From: Chloroflexota bacterium
GTDB lineage: Bacteria > Chloroflexota > Anaerolineae > Anaerolineales > Anaerolineaceae
Assembly: GCA_016887485.1 (NCBI GenBank)
Contig: CP069394.1
Location: 1,302,001-1,366,000, forward strand
DNA: 64,000 nucleotides
Reading direction: 5' to 3'
Shown: in pieces, positions 62,418-64,000 of the stretch
How the letters are laid out: each line of letters begins with the position of its first letter
Numbering within the stretch: the first letter of the stretch is position 1
The notes under the pieces: model-generated
Database searches by the model: none
Told to the model about the DNA's origin: nothing
The model's input: only the letters and a program-made list of their open reading frames with translations
Program-made: the position numbers and the translations under genes

Positions 62418-63237
62418 GTGGAAGCCTTGGATATCTCCGAACACAGAGCCTGCCAGACGATAGGCCAGCCACGGTCAACCCAGCGTTACGACAAGCCTGT
62501 CCCTGAGGATGAAGCACTGCTCAGACAAAGGAAAATTGAGCTGGCCAGTCAGTATGGGCGCTATGGGTATCGGGTGATCACAGCATTACTAGGGAATGAG
62601 GGTTGGATCATCAACCACAAGCGGGGCAGCGCATTTAGCGGGAGGAAGTGCGAAAAATACCCCAAAAATAGCCAATACGTGGCAGATTATGACTCAATGA
62701 TGGTTCATTAGTAAGATTGAGGCCGTTGTTCTCCAAACATGTGTGGAGTTATGACTCCATGGAAGATTGCACCCAAATGGGGTCAAGTTCCGCATTCTGA
62801 ATGTAATCGATGAATATCCGCGGAAATGTCTCGCTGTGAAGGTGGCCAGGAGGTTGACCTTCCACAATGTCGTTGAGGTGCTCACTGACCTATTCATTAA
62901 GCGTGGCGCTCCCGTCCATATCCGTTCTGATAAAGGCCCTGAATTCATTGCCATGCGGGTCTGGGATTGTTCAGCAAGGCTCCATGTTCGTCCTTAATCA
63001 ATTGAGCCTGGTAACCCCTGGGGGAATGGTTATTTTGAATCGGTCAACGGCAAAATGCATGATGAGTTATTGAATAGAAAAATTTTCTACACACTAAAGG
63101 AGGCTCAAATATTGATCGAGGTGTGGCAGAAACATTACAACACGGTCCGTCCTCATAGTTCTCTAGGCTATCATCCCTCTGTACTTGCAACTAACTTGGT
63201 TCAACCTACTCAATTTCAGCCGATTGGACTATCATGA
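62418..63237 (+). pseudogene. IS3-family transposase orfB (DDE integrase), broken
   Basis: Recognisable pieces in different frames: 'EHRACQTIGQPRSTQRY' and 'YGRYGYRVITALL' (62418-62610), 'LNDGSLVRLRP' and 'HVWSYDSMED' with an in-frame TGA for the usual Trp, 'FRILNVIDEYPRKCLAVKVARRL' and 'HIRSDKGPEF' (62788-62950), then 'NGKMHDELLNRKIFYTLKEAQ' and 'HYNTVRPHSSLGY' to the stop. At least two frameshifts and a stop codon make it inactive. Confidence 0.8.
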
Positions 63238-63258
63238 AGGGACGATACAACATATAGG

Positions 63259-63396
63259 GTCAGGTTGCGGAGACGTGCAGATTTCCATTTAGGACAGCCT
63301 GGAATCGGTAAGGAAAGAAACGAGAGAACCCTTGTCCAAGAGATAAAGTGATACCAATTAAGGCCGCCTTTAAGCATTTTGGAATGATCTAGTAAA
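63259..63396 (+). pseudogene. Broken copy of the 'KTCWIA'-family small gene, 3' part
   Basis: The frame reads 'AETCRFPFRTAWNR-stop-GKKRENPCPRDKVIPIKAAFKHFGMI-stop'. Compared with the intact gene at 28372 (ECGLPVRVAANRQGPKRLNPCP...AFRHFGMI) it aligns throughout, with CAA (Gln) changed to TAA and the N-terminal part missing at the IS right end. The insertion probably cut the gene. Confidence 0.75.
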
Positions 63397-63568
63397 ACCG
63401 GAATTTCTGAAACAAAGATAAACGTTACTAAGCATGAGATGGTTACGATCATGGTTATGATCTTATAGATAACTCAATAGGGTCATAAACCTTATTGTTT
63501 ATATATGATGTTAAAAATAATGAAGTAGACCTCGGCAACAACGCATTGCATCACAGGAAACCGAATAA
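63397..63568. other. Short intergenic region
   Basis: No gene or strong signal; A+T rich. AGGAAA at 63555-63560 is a weak ribosome site for the next gene. Confidence 0.4.
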
Positions 63569-64000
63569 ATGAGTTTCCATAAAACAAAGAAATCAACACA
63601 TCAAAATTGTCGTTCTCTTTTGCAGAAAGCGATTAGGCGGGGCAATGAAGATATTACTCGAAAAACAGCTTACCATCTAATTGACAATGGAGATAAAGCA
63701 TGGCTCAGAAGCAGGTGTGTTGTCATTTGTGCTGAGGAGTGCTGGCCATACCTTAGAGAATTAAATTACACAACTGATGAGATCGAAACTTTAGAGAATC
63801 TATCGATCCTTGCCAGAAGAAAAAAGAATAAGGATGCGGCCGGATTAGGATCTTTAGGATATGCTCTGTCTCAGGGAGAGGAAAGCGTCCTCCAAGGCCA
63901 AACCAACAATAAACCCGTCAAAATAATATCTCGAGCTATTACACGTCCAGATGCATATTGGCTGTGGTTGAAGTCGCTCGCTTCCCGTCCAGAAGAAGAA
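63569..64000 (+). CDS. Hypothetical protein, 3' truncated by the window end
   Basis: Open from ATG 63569 to the window end (144 codons). 'NCRSLLQKAIRRGNEDITRKTAYHLIDNGDKAWLRSRCVVICAEECWPYL' resembles, in pattern, the C-terminal clamp-loader-like helices of MgsA/RarA ATPases ('LQKAIRRG...ALYWA...ii..ED'), without the P-loop part. The remainder 'ITRPDAYWLWLKSLASRPEEE' is unknown. Possibly phage- or island-derived. Confidence 0.5.
   Translation, partial: MSFHKTKKSTHQNCRSLLQKAIRRGNEDITRKTAYHLIDNGDKAWLRSRCVVICAEECWPYLRELNYTTDEIETLENLSILARRKKNKDAAGLGSLGYALSQGEESVLQGQTNNKPVKIISRAITRPDAYWLWLKSLASRPEEE

Larger units (their letters stand above)
62038..63262 (+). mobile_element. Degenerate IS3-family insertion sequence
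   Basis: Left boundary estimated at 62038 and right near 63262 from short inverted CTGACCC motifs; ends are imperfect. It encloses disrupted orfA and orfB (described separately). No target duplication could be confirmed. Confidence 0.65.

Overview
The window reads as a bacterial chromosome segment, most likely from Chloroflexota (Anaerolineae-like). This is an inference from gene content: a fused formiminotransferase-cyclodeaminase, tandem P-II-like cyclic-di-AMP receptors, a DUF2089 pair, Thr-Pro-linker L,D-transpeptidases and a tubulin_2/VWA cluster. No rRNA is present to confirm it.

Region 1 (1-27,150) is dense, ordinary core genome. It holds an aminotransferase, an RNA uracil methyltransferase, hydrolases, pirin, a YbbN-like thioredoxin, cell-wall genes (two L,D-transpeptidases and an amidase), c-di-AMP receptors, dCTP deaminase, an M23 lipoprotein, FTCD, OsmC, two MFS transporters, a DtxR-type regulator, MutM, and a TetR/epimerase pair. 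Several promoters and palindromic operators are readable here.

Region 2 (27,150-35,430) begins with tRNA-Cys and tRNA-Gly on the minus strand, followed by about 1 kb without a convincing gene. Then come a small conserved gene, cas6 and two same-direction CRISPR arrays. Each array has its own nearly identical ~268-bp leader. The leader-distal ends contain 60-bp elongated repeats and a recurring ~110-bp element.

Region 3 (35,596-46,070) is a type III-B operon: cmr1, cas10/cmr2 (GGDD present, no HD domain), cmr3-cmr6. It continues with a CARF-type gene, an unknown 6-TM membrane protein, a Card1/Can2-like CARF nuclease and a Csx15-like protein, and ends at a strong terminator. A third, large CRISPR array (46,113-49,218) runs the opposite way with its leader at 49,219-49,490. 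No cas1/cas2 is in the window. The design suggests RNA-guided target sensing, cyclic oligoadenylate synthesis by Cas10, activation of CARF effectors, and damping by Csx15.

Region 4 (49,520-61,728) is a five-gene minus-strand operon: a response-regulator-like protein, a secreted/membrane VWA-FHA-like protein, a tubulin_2-family GTPase-like protein, a second giant protein with a C-terminal transglutaminase-like domain, and a HerA/TraG-type ATPase. It looks like a multicomponent membrane-associated machine of unknown purpose.

Region 5 (61,729-64,000) is decaying mobile DNA: a frameshifted IS3-family element joined to a broken copy of the small gene that precedes cas6, then a gene running off the window end.
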